DNA of 64,000 nt from Rhodothalassium salexigens DSM 2132 (lineage in GTDB: Bacteria > Pseudomonadota > Alphaproteobacteria > Sphingomonadales > Rhodothalassiaceae): NCBI RefSeq assembly GCF_004341375.1, contig NZ_SLXO01000001.1, positions 186,001 through 250,000 on the forward strand. Reading direction: 5' to 3'. Numbering within the stretch: position 1 is the stretch's first letter; each line of letters opens with the position of its first letter. The notes beneath the pieces are model-generated. The model was given only the letters and a program-made list of their open reading frames with translations. It had not been told where the DNA came from and ran no database searches. Of the stretch, positions 57,214-64,000 are shown piece by piece. A program made the position numbers and the translations under genes.

Positions 57214-58695
57214 GTGCGCCTTGGACAGATCGCCCAGATTCTGGGCTGGGCCTTTCTTATTGTCGCCGGCGCCATGGTGCTGCCGCTGCTCGACGCGCTC
57301 TTGGGCGGGCCCGACCTGGCGGCGGGCTTTGCCGGCGGGCTGGTCGGTGCGGCGGCGGTTGGCGGCCTGGTGCTGGTGGCGTTTCGCGGCGTGACCAGCG
57401 GCGTGCCGGGGCGCAGCCGCCGGTTTGCGCTGGCGATGCCGGTGCTCGCCTTCGCCACCGTGCCGGCGGTCGCCGCGCTACCGCTGCTGCTCAGCGGTGT
57501 CGCCGGGCCCGGAACCGGCTATTTCATGATGGTCTCGGCATTCACCACCACCGCAGCGACACTGGCGCCGGCCGGCCAGTTGGCCGACCCGGTGCTGCTG
57601 TGGCGCGCCGAAATGGCGTGGCTCGGCGGCTATGCGGCGTTGTTGATGGTCGCCGCGGTGCTCAGCGTGCTCAATGTGGGCGGCATGCGCCTCACTCAAA
57701 GCGGCGTGATTCGCGGCGAAAGCAACAATCTCACCGGCACGCTGGTGCATGTGGCCGCGCCGCTGGCCTGGATCTATGTGGGCTTTACCGGCATCGTCTG
57801 GGTGGCGCTGTGGGTCGGTGGCGCCGGCCTGCGCGGCGGGCTGATCGGCGCGTTTCAGGCGGTCGCCACCGCCGGTTATCCCATGCCGGGCCCCGACGGG
57901 CCGGGCACCGCCATGACCGGCGGCGCGATCACCAGCGCGGTCGGGCCGCTCTTGCTGTTGGCCACCTTCCTGGCCGGCACCAACCTCACCTTGTTGTGGC
58001 GCATGTTCGAGCGCGCGACCTGGCGGGTTTGGCTGCGCGACCCGGAAATCCGCGGCTATGCGGGCTTGGTGTTCGCCGCCACCGGGCTGTTTGCGGTGTT
58101 GCTCGGCGACGGCGAGGGCGGTTTTGCCGGTTGGCTCGCCCGGCTCGACCGCGCGCTTACCCATGCGGTGGCGGCGATCTCGACCACCGGGCTGCCCGAC
58201 GCCGCCTTCCTGCAGGACCGGCCGGCGGTCGGGCTGCTGATGGCGGTGCTGGCGCTCACCGGCGGCTGCACGGCGTCCACCGCCGGCGGCTTGAAGGTCA
58301 TGCGCGTTCTTCTTCTGTTCCGTCAGGCGGACCTGGAATTGCGCCGTCTGGCGCACCCCAACCGGGTGTTCCGCCTGCGCTATGCCGGCCGGGCCATCGA
58401 CCGCGACCGAGACTTGGGCGGTGTTTGGCAAGCATTTCTGGCGATCCTCGGTGCGTTTTCCATCGCCTCCTTGGTATTGAGCTTCACCGGGCTCAGCTAT
58501 CGTGAGACCGTCGCCGTGGTCATCGCCAGCGTCGCGACGGCTGGCCCGATCGCCTTTTCCATCGACCCCGGCTGGGCCGGGTTCGGCGACCTCGACGGCC
58601 TGCAACGCGCCCTGGTGTGCGTGCTGATGATCGCCGGGCGGGTGGAACCGGCCCTGATCGCCAGTTTCTTCATCCGCCGCTATTGGCAAGCCTAA
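57214..58695 (+). CDS. trkH: Trk potassium transporter membrane subunit TrkH
   Basis: 493 residues, polytopic. Four K+-selectivity loops are expected from the family; visible landmarks are MMVSAFTTTAATLAPAG (first pore loop), GAFQAVATAGYPMPG, ISTTGLPDAAF and VIASVATAGPIAF, each with the central Gly, plus GGCTASTAGGLKVMR typical of TrkH/KtrB. GTG 57214 with GGGGAG upstream. Forms the transporter with TrkA. Confidence 0.93.
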   Translation: MRLGQIAQILGWAFLIVAGAMVLPLLDALLGGPDLAAGFAGGLVGAAAVGGLVLVAFRGVTSGVPGRSRRFALAMPVLAFATVPAVAALPLLLSGVAGPGTGYFMMVSAFTTTAATLAPAGQLADPVLLWRAEMAWLGGYAALLMVAAVLSVLNVGGMRLTQSGVIRGESNNLTGTLVHVAAPLAWIYVGFTGIVWVALWVGGAGLRGGLIGAFQAVATAGYPMPGPDGPGTAMTGGAITSAVGPLLLLATFLAGTNLTLLWRMFERATWRVWLRDPEIRGYAGLVFAATGLFAVLLGDGEGGFAGWLARLDRALTHAVAAISTTGLPDAAFLQDRPAVGLLMAVLALTGGCTASTAGGLKVMRVLLLFRQADLELRRLAHPNRVFRLRYAGRAIDRDRDLGGVWQAFLAILGAFSIASLVLSFTGLSYRETVAVVIASVATAGPIAFSIDPGWAGFGDLDGLQRALVCVLMIAGRVEPALIASFFIRRYWQA

Positions 58696-58878
58696 CCGAC
58701 CCGTATGCGGGCCTTGGGGTTGTGCCACCCCCCGGCCATGCGCATATTGAGACGGGTGTGGGATCGGTGGCTGCACCTGCTGCGGCGTGGTGTCCCCACA
58801 AGCCCCGAAATGACTGGGCAAAGCGACCGAGAACGATTAAAGTTCCCGAAAGAGCAACAAAAAGAAGTGCGACGAGTC

Positions 58879-59121
58879 ATGTCCGAAAAATCACAAAATC
58901 TACAAGACGTGTTCCTGAATGCGGTGCGCAAGCAGAAAACGTCTGTCACGGTCTTCCTCGTCAACGGGGTCAAGCTTCAGGGCTTCATCACCTGGTTCGA
59001 CAATTTCTGCGTGTTGTTGCGCCGTGATGGGCAAAGCCAGTTGGTGTACAAGCATGCCATCTCAACGGTGATGCCCGCCGGCCCGGTGCAGTTGTTCGAG
59101 CCGGAAAAACCCGATGAATGA
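58879..59121 (+). CDS. hfq: RNA chaperone Hfq
   Basis: 80 residues, hexameric Sm-like protein mediating small RNA-mRNA pairing. Sm1 is [20 protein letters not shown] to [19 protein letters not shown]; Sm2 is [16 protein letters not shown] 58879 chosen; the frame is open to 58705, but the upstream codons have no Hfq homology. Its usual partner hflX follows 69 bp later. The 183-bp spacer after trkH is AT-richer near 58820-58878 and may hold its own promoter. Confidence 0.97.
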   Translation: MSEKSQNLQDVFLNAVRKQKTSVTVFLVNGVKLQGFITWFDNFCVLLRRDGQSQLVYKHAISTVMPAGPVQLFEPEKPDE

Positions 59122-59190
59122 TCCGGTCGTCGCGCGCCGCATGGCCGGCCGCCAGGATCGGCCTGCAACGACGCGGCGAACCAACCCTTC

Positions 59191-60582
59191 ATGGCGCTGA
59201 AAAGTTTTCTTCCCGATAGCGACGCCCCGGTGGCCGATGTCACCACCGGGGCGCGTGCCTTGATCGTTCATCCCTATCTCAAGCACGACACCGGCGCGCC
59301 TGGCGGCGCTGGCTTGCGCTCGCCCGACGCCCGGCTGGCCGAAGCGGTGGGCCTGGCCGCCGCCATCGCGCTCGACGTGGCCGACACCCGGCTGGTGGCG
59401 CTCGACCGGGTGCGGCCGGGCACGTTCCTGGGCAGCGGCAAGGTGGACGAACTGGCCGCCCTGGTGGCCGCGGCCGAGATCGAACTGGTGGTCATGGACA
59501 CCGCGCTGTCGCCGGTGCAGCAGCGCAACCTCGAACGCGCGCTCAAGGCCAAGGTGATCGACCGCACCGGCCTGATCCTGGAGATCTTCGGCGAACGCGC
59601 GCGCACCCGCGAGGGCGAGATGCAGGTGGAGCTGGCCCATCTGGGCTATCAGCGCAGCCGGCTGGTGCGCTCCTGGACCCACCTGGAACGCCAGCGCGGC
59701 GGCTTGGGCTTCATCGGCGGCCCCGGCGAAAGCCAGATCGAAGAAGACCGCCGGCTGATCGACGGCCGCATCGCCAAGCTGCGCCGCCAACTGGCCGGCG
59801 TGACCCGCACCCGCCTGCTGCACCGCGCACAGCGGCGCAAGGCGCCCTATCCGGTGATCGCGCTGGTCGGCTATACCAACGCCGGCAAGTCGACGCTGTT
59901 CAACCATATGATCGAAGGCAACGGGGTTTTTGCCGCCGACCTGCTGTTCGCCACCCTGGACCCGACCATGCGCGGGCTCGACCTGCGCCCGGGGCGACGG
60001 GTGGTGCTGTCGGACACGGTGGGCTTCATCTCCGACCTGCCCACCGACCTGATCGCGGCGTTCCGCGCCACCCTGGAAGAGGTCACCGCCGCCGACCTGA
60101 TCCTGCACGTGCGCGACGTGGCCCACCCCGAGACCGAGGCCCAGCGCGCCGACGTGCTCGCCGTGCTGCGCGACCTGGGCGTCGACCCGGGCGAGGAGCA
60201 GGGCCCGCCGATCCTGGAGGTGGCCAACAAGATCGACCTGCTCGACGCCGACGAGGCGACACGCTGGCAGGCGACCGCCGAGCGCGGCGACACCGGAACC
60301 GACGCGGGCACGCCCGGCGTGGCGGCGGTATCGGCGGCGACCGGTGCCGGCCTCGACGCGCTCGCCGACCGGATCGACGCGATCCTGGGCGCCGCCGACA
60401 CCGTGGTCGAGGTGACCCTGGAGCCCGGCGACGGCGAGACCCGCGCCTGGTTGCACCGCCATGGCGATGTGCTCGACCAGCGCAGCGACGATGACGGCCG
60501 CCAGCATCTCACCGTGCGCATCGACCCGGCCGACCGCGGCCGCCTGGAAAAACGCCTGTCGGGCGCCCGGGTCGAAAGCTGA
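59191..60582 (+). CDS. hflX: Ribosome-splitting GTPase HflX
   Basis: 463 residues. N-terminal HflX domain (RPGTFLGSGKVDELAALV, MDTALSPVQQRNLERAL), helical linker with RRLIDGRIAKLRRQL, then the G domain: G1 GYTNAGKSTLFNH (about 227-239), G2/G3 LFATLDPTMRG and SDTVGFISDLP, G4 NKIDLLD. The C-terminal domain (about 385-463) is present. The family dissociates stalled or heat-damaged 70S ribosomes. Clusters with hfq as in most proteobacteria. Confidence 0.95.
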   Translation: MALKSFLPDSDAPVADVTTGARALIVHPYLKHDTGAPGGAGLRSPDARLAEAVGLAAAIALDVADTRLVALDRVRPGTFLGSGKVDELAALVAAAEIELVVMDTALSPVQQRNLERALKAKVIDRTGLILEIFGERARTREGEMQVELAHLGYQRSRLVRSWTHLERQRGGLGFIGGPGESQIEEDRRLIDGRIAKLRRQLAGVTRTRLLHRAQRRKAPYPVIALVGYTNAGKSTLFNHMIEGNGVFAADLLFATLDPTMRGLDLRPGRRVVLSDTVGFISDLPTDLIAAFRATLEEVTAADLILHVRDVAHPETEAQRADVLAVLRDLGVDPGEEQGPPILEVANKIDLLDADEATRWQATAERGDTGTDAGTPGVAAVSAATGAGLDALADRIDAILGAADTVVEVTLEPGDGETRAWLHRHGDVLDQRSDDDGRQHLTVRIDPADRGRLEKRLSGARVES

Positions 60583-60639
60583 GGGCCGAGGGCTGGGGGC
60601 TGCGGGCTCTGAGGGCCGAAGACCGAGGGCCGAGGGCTG
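60581..60639. repeat. Short GA/GC-rich repeats after hflX
   Basis: GAGGGCCGAGGGCTG occurs at 60581-60595 and 60625-60639, with a third partial copy at 60611-60619, in the 126-bp convergent spacer. Low complexity; no terminator signature. Confidence 0.6.
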
Positions 60640-60708
60640 AGGCGGCGCCCTCGGTGCGACCGGTGCCGGCCGGGCACCCGCCGCCGCCCTCGGCTATCCC
60701 CGCACGGA

Positions 60709-61932
60709 CTATCGCGCTTCTTCGGTCTCTACCTTCACTTCGCTGTGCAAGGTCCGGTGAACCGGGCACTTGTCGGCGATCTCCATGAGCTTGGCGCGCT
60801 GGTCGTCGCTCAATTCGCCTTCGAGCGCCACCTGGCGCCGGATCAGGTCGACCTTGCCCGACCGGGTCTCGCAGTCGGCGCAATCCTGGGCGTGGATCTT
60901 TTCGTGGTGCAGGCGCACCGACGCGCGGGTCAGCGGCCAGCCCTTGCGCTCGGCATACATGCGCACGGTCAGCGTGGTGCAGGCGCCGAGCCCGGCGAGC
61001 ACCAGGTCATAGGGCGACGGCCCGGCATTGTCGCCGCCCATGGCCTCGGGCTCGTCGGCGAGCAGCCGGTGGCCGGCGGCGTTGACCACCTGGGTCAGCC
61101 GCCCCGGCGCCGCCTCCGACACCACCACATGGTCGAGCGACGGCTGCAGCGGTCCGGCGAGCGCCGGCGTGTCGAGCCCGTCCACATAAGCCTGCGCCCA
61201 GGCGACCAGCGTGCGCGCCACATAGGCGGCGTCTTCGGCACGGGTCAGAAGATGGTCGGCCTTGTCCAGCGAGATGAAGCTTTTGGGGTGCTTGGCGTGG
61301 CGGAAGATCTCGCTCGCATTCTCGATGCCGACCAGATTGTCGATCGGCGAATGAAAGATCGCCAGCGGCTTCTTGAGATTGGCGACCCGGCTCGCCTGGT
61401 CCTGGCTGCGGATATCGTCGAGGAACTGGCGGCGGACCCGGAACGGCCGGCCGGCGAGCGTCACCTCGGCCTCGCCGGCCTGTTCGATCTCGGCCACCTT
61501 GTCGGCGAAATGGTGGCTCACATGGGCCGGATCGAAGGGCGCGGCGATGGTGGCGACCGCCTGGACCTCGGGGATGTCGCCGGCGGCGGCAAGCACGGCG
61601 GCACCGCCCAGGCTGTGGCCGATCAGGATCTTCGGCGCCGCCAGGGTCTCGCGCATATGGGCGGCGGCGGTCAGCAGATCGTCCACGTTGGAACTGAAAT
61701 TGGTGCTGGCGAATTCGCCCTCGCTCATGCCGAGCCCGGTAAAGTCGAAGCGCAGCACGGCGAGCCCCATGGCGGTCATCTCGCGGGCGATCCGGCTGGC
61801 GGCGAAAATGTCCTTCGAACAGGTGAAACAATGCGCGAACAGGGCATAGCCGCGCGGCTTGCCCACCGGCAGGTCGAGCCGGGCGGCCAGCTCGCCCTGG
61901 CTGCCGGGAAAGGTGATTTTCTGCGAACGCAT
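60709..61932 (-). CDS. Alpha/beta hydrolase - OsmC fusion protein
   Basis: 407 residues, two domains. Residues 1 to about 265 form an alpha/beta hydrolase: FAHCFTCSKDIFAASRIARE near the start, nucleophile in IGHSLGGAAVLAAAGD, and DKADHLL near the catalytic His. Residues about 275-407 form an OsmC-type peroxidase-like domain, with Cys in GLGACTTLTVRMYAERKGW and in KCPVHRTL. Such fusions occur in many proteobacteria; the hydrolase may release an acyl or organic-peroxide substrate for the OsmC part. ATG 61932 chosen (AGGAG 10 nt upstream); ATG 61941 sits too close to the same AGGAG. Confidence 0.85.
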   Translation of the reverse strand: MRSQKITFPGSQGELAARLDLPVGKPRGYALFAHCFTCSKDIFAASRIAREMTAMGLAVLRFDFTGLGMSEGEFASTNFSSNVDDLLTAAAHMRETLAAPKILIGHSLGGAAVLAAAGDIPEVQAVATIAAPFDPAHVSHHFADKVAEIEQAGEAEVTLAGRPFRVRRQFLDDIRSQDQASRVANLKKPLAIFHSPIDNLVGIENASEIFRHAKHPKSFISLDKADHLLTRAEDAAYVARTLVAWAQAYVDGLDTPALAGPLQPSLDHVVVSEAAPGRLTQVVNAAGHRLLADEPEAMGGDNAGPSPYDLVLAGLGACTTLTVRMYAERKGWPLTRASVRLHHEKIHAQDCADCETRSGKVDLIRRQVALEGELSDDQRAKLMEIADKCPVHRTLHSEVKVETEEAR

Positions 61933-62095
61933 GGGGCGCATACTCCTGACTGGGGTCGGCGAGGGCGGCCGGGTTGACACCGCCGACGCGACAGCCACCG
62001 CTTGGCGTGGTCGTCGCGGCCGTTATGATGGGCGGCAACGATAACAGGCGCACCGGCACACGCAACGCGGGCGCGCCCAACGGGGGAGGGCTGCC

Positions 62096-63271
62096 ATGGG
62101 CGGACCACTAGCCGGCCTGCGGGTCGTCGAGATCGCGAGCTTGGGCCCGGGGCCGTTCTGCGCCATGATGCTGGCCGATATGGGCGCCGATGTGGTGCGT
62201 ATCGACCGGCCGGGCAAGGGGTCGGCGGGGTTTTTGCCGCTCAAGCCCGAGGCCGATGTGCTCAACCGCAGCCGGCGGTCGGTCGCCCTCGACCTCAAGT
62301 GCGCGGCCGGCGCGGCCGCGGCACTCGACCTGATCGCCGAGGCCGACGCCCTGGTCGAAGGCTTCCGCCCCGGCGTCATGGAGCGCCTGGGCCTCGGCCC
62401 CGACGCCTGCCTGGCGCGCAACCCGGCGCTGGTCTACGGGCGCATGACCGGCTGGGGCCAGACCGGCCCGCGCAGCCACACCGCCGGCCACGATATCGAC
62501 TATATCGCGCTGTCGGGCGCGCTCGCGGCGGTGGGCGAGGCGGGCGGCGCGCCGGTGCCGCCGCTCAACATGGTCGGCGATTTCGGCGGCGGGGCGATGC
62601 TGCTGGGCTTTGGGCTGCTGGCCGCGCTTGTGTCCGCGCGTTCGACCGGGCAGGGCCAGGTGGTCGACGCCGCCATGGTCGAGGGCTCGGCGCTCCTGAT
62701 GGCGCCGGTGTTCGGCTATGCCGCCCAGGGCTTCTGGCGACCCGAACGCGGCGCCAATCTGCTTGACGGCGGCGCGCCGTTCTACGCCGTCTACGAGACC
62801 GCGTGCGGCGGCCATATGGCGGTCGGCGCGCTCGAACCGGCGTTCTTCGCCACCCTGGTGGCCATTCTGGACGTCGCCGACCAGGAGGCGGTGCAACAGC
62901 AGTACAATCCGGCCACCTGGGCGGCCATGCGGGCGCTGTTTGCCCAAACCTTCCGCCGCCGCGACCGGGCCGCCTGGACCGCCTTGTTCGACGGCTCGGA
63001 CGCCTGTGTGGCGCCGGTATTGCGCTACACCGAAGCGCCCGCCGACCCGCACAACCAGGCGCGCGGCAGCTTCGTCACGGTCGACGGTGTGGTCCAGCCT
63101 GCGCCCGCGCCACGGTTCAGCGCCACCCCGGCGGCGGCGCCCAAGCCGGCGCCCAAGCCCGGCGCCGACACGCTCAGCGCGCTCAGCGACTGGGGCTTTT
63201 CGGCCGAGCGCATCGAGGCCCTGGCGGCGGCGGGCGCGTTCGGCGCCGACCCCGTGGCGCCGGCGTCCTAG
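62096..63271 (+). CDS. Family III CoA-transferase (alpha-methylacyl-CoA racemase-like)
   Basis: 391 residues. Opens LAGLRVVEIASLGPGPFCAM, then LADMGADVVRIDRP; EGFRPGVMERLGLGPDAC and YGRMTGWGQTGPRSHTAGHD carry the His, and DYIALSGALAAVGE follows. NLLDGGAPFYAVYETACGG fits the racemase subgroup better than formyl-CoA transferase, so isomerisation of a 2-methylacyl-CoA is the likeliest role; that would agree with branched-chain degradation elsewhere in the window. Start ATG 62096 with GGGGAGGG. Stop TAG shares CTAG with the convergent dksA-like gene. Confidence 0.85.
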   Translation: MGGPLAGLRVVEIASLGPGPFCAMMLADMGADVVRIDRPGKGSAGFLPLKPEADVLNRSRRSVALDLKCAAGAAAALDLIAEADALVEGFRPGVMERLGLGPDACLARNPALVYGRMTGWGQTGPRSHTAGHDIDYIALSGALAAVGEAGGAPVPPLNMVGDFGGGAMLLGFGLLAALVSARSTGQGQVVDAAMVEGSALLMAPVFGYAAQGFWRPERGANLLDGGAPFYAVYETACGGHMAVGALEPAFFATLVAILDVADQEAVQQQYNPATWAAMRALFAQTFRRRDRAAWTALFDGSDACVAPVLRYTEAPADPHNQARGSFVTVDGVVQPAPAPRFSATPAAAPKPAPKPGADTLSALSDWGFSAERIEALAAAGAFGADPVAPAS

Positions 63272-63627
63272 CGGCTCGACCCGTCATGGTCGCGCGAACA
63301 GGTCACGCACAGGGGCGTCGCCGGATCGAGGTCGAGCCGGCGCACGTCGATGGGGTCGCCGCAGTGCAGGCAATAGCCGAACTCGCCCTCGTCGATGCGC
63401 GCCAACGCCGCCTCGATGCGGCGCAGGGCGGTGCGCCGGCGTTCGGCGACCGCCGACGACATGGCCTGCGCCGCCAGCGCGTCCATGCGCGACAGGCGGC
63501 CGACCCGGCTCTGGTCCAGCTCGACGGTCTCGCGGCTCTCGGCCGAGGCCGTGTGGTCGGCTTCGATCTCCGACTTCATGCGCATCAACAGCTCCTCAAA
63601 ACGGGCCAAATCCAATTTCCGCGACAT
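63268..63627 (-). CDS. DksA/TraR-type zinc-finger protein
   Basis: 119 residues, shorter than DksA (151). An N-terminal coiled coil (about 1-75, with LARFEELLMRMKSEIEADH and RIEAALARIDEG) is followed by the C4 zinc finger CLHCGDPIDVRRLDLDP to CVTC. Such proteins bind the RNA polymerase secondary channel. The usual DksA coiled-coil tip DxxDxA is not evident here (the tip region reads VELDQSRVGRLSRMDALA, with DALA present), so activity may differ. ATG 63627 with AGAGG upstream. Confidence 0.83.
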   Translation of the reverse strand: MSRKLDLARFEELLMRMKSEIEADHTASAESRETVELDQSRVGRLSRMDALAAQAMSSAVAERRRTALRRIEAALARIDEGEFGYCLHCGDPIDVRRLDLDPATPLCVTCSRDHDGSSR

Positions 63628-63737
63628 AAAATAAGCCTCTTTTGGCCAATCGTGAACGATAGCGCATGTTCGCATCCACTTCCAGACCTGAAACCGGGGC
63701 CTGTGCGGAAGGATCGAAAAACCATTTCACCGTGCAA

Positions 63738-63772
63738 GACCGGCACCCGACGGCGAGCCCCCGGTGCCGGTC
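63738..63772 (+). promoter_or_regulatory. Leader hairpin 28 nt before glpK
   Basis: Perfect 10-bp stem GACCGGCACC / GGTGCCGGTC (63738-63747 with 63763-63772), 15-nt loop, no T-tract, close to the GGAGG of glpK. It could be an mRNA-stabilising or regulatory leader structure. Confidence 0.4.
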
Positions 63773-63800
63773 GCCCCGACCCTAACCAGCGGAGGTCCCC

Positions 63801-64000
<200 letters not shown>

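Noticed and set aside
60581-60712. GA/GC repeats after hflX as a possible RNA gene
   Set aside because: Low-complexity direct repeats without a stable conserved fold or promoter.

Overview
This is a very GC-rich chromosomal segment from an alphaproteobacterium, most likely Rhodospirillales-like. The lineage call is an inference from gene order and families: dusB-ntrB-ntrC-ntrY-ntrX-trkA-trkH-hfq-hflX in one run, a fused ispDF, an HdaA-type DnaA homologue beside ppk-ppx and purMN, and a HemB without the zinc cysteines. Almost all of the window is ordinary core genome with short spacers and many 1-4 nt stop/start overlaps. I see no rRNA, tRNA, CRISPR array, intact insertion sequence or prophage.

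Layout. 0-13 kb: tail of an M48 peptidase, a Tat-exported amidase, a two-domain M16 peptidase closed by a repeat-derived terminator, valine-type catabolism (acyl-CoA dehydrogenase, mmsA) around hemB, a sugar-epimerase-like SDR, and a small accessory locus in which a helix-turn-helix-like gene faces a RhiA-like gene across an operator-rich spacer, followed by a secreted TPR protein. 13-19.4 kb: hspQ, a 600-residue acyl-CoA dehydrogenase, and thiC under a TPP riboswitch, flanked by two PAS_5-like proteins. 19.4-28.5 kb: a minus-strand run DUF2066 - AI-2E/PerM - hdaA - ppk - ppx divergent from purM-purN. 28.5-31 kb: ndk and a YheS-type ABC-F ATPase. 31-42 kb: a minus-strand, overlap-coupled run of sulfotransferase, paraoxonase-like lactonase, 2OG-Fe(II) oxygenase, SDR, tamA and tamB. 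42-43.1 kb: an AT-rich island with one secreted-protein gene broken by an in-frame TAA. 43-46.5 kb: LpxR-like deacylase, prepilin peptidase, YccF and a patatin. 46.6-60.6 kb: ispDF divergent from the nitrogen-regulation/potassium/Hfq block. 60.7-64 kb: a hydrolase-OsmC fusion, a family III CoA-transferase, a DksA-like zinc-finger protein and the start of glpK.

The most unusual items are the AT-rich interrupted gene (42116-42892), the divergent regulator/RhiA-like locus with repeated GATGA/TCATC inverted repeats (10609-11911), five 14-bp tandem repeats directly in front of the ntrY ribosome-binding site, an apparent Shine-Dalgarno-sequestering platform behind the TPP aptamer, in-frame 18-bp repeats at the 5' end of ppk, and a TamA with a lipobox and a low-complexity insert. 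Family names come from recalled motifs and lengths; no database search was run.
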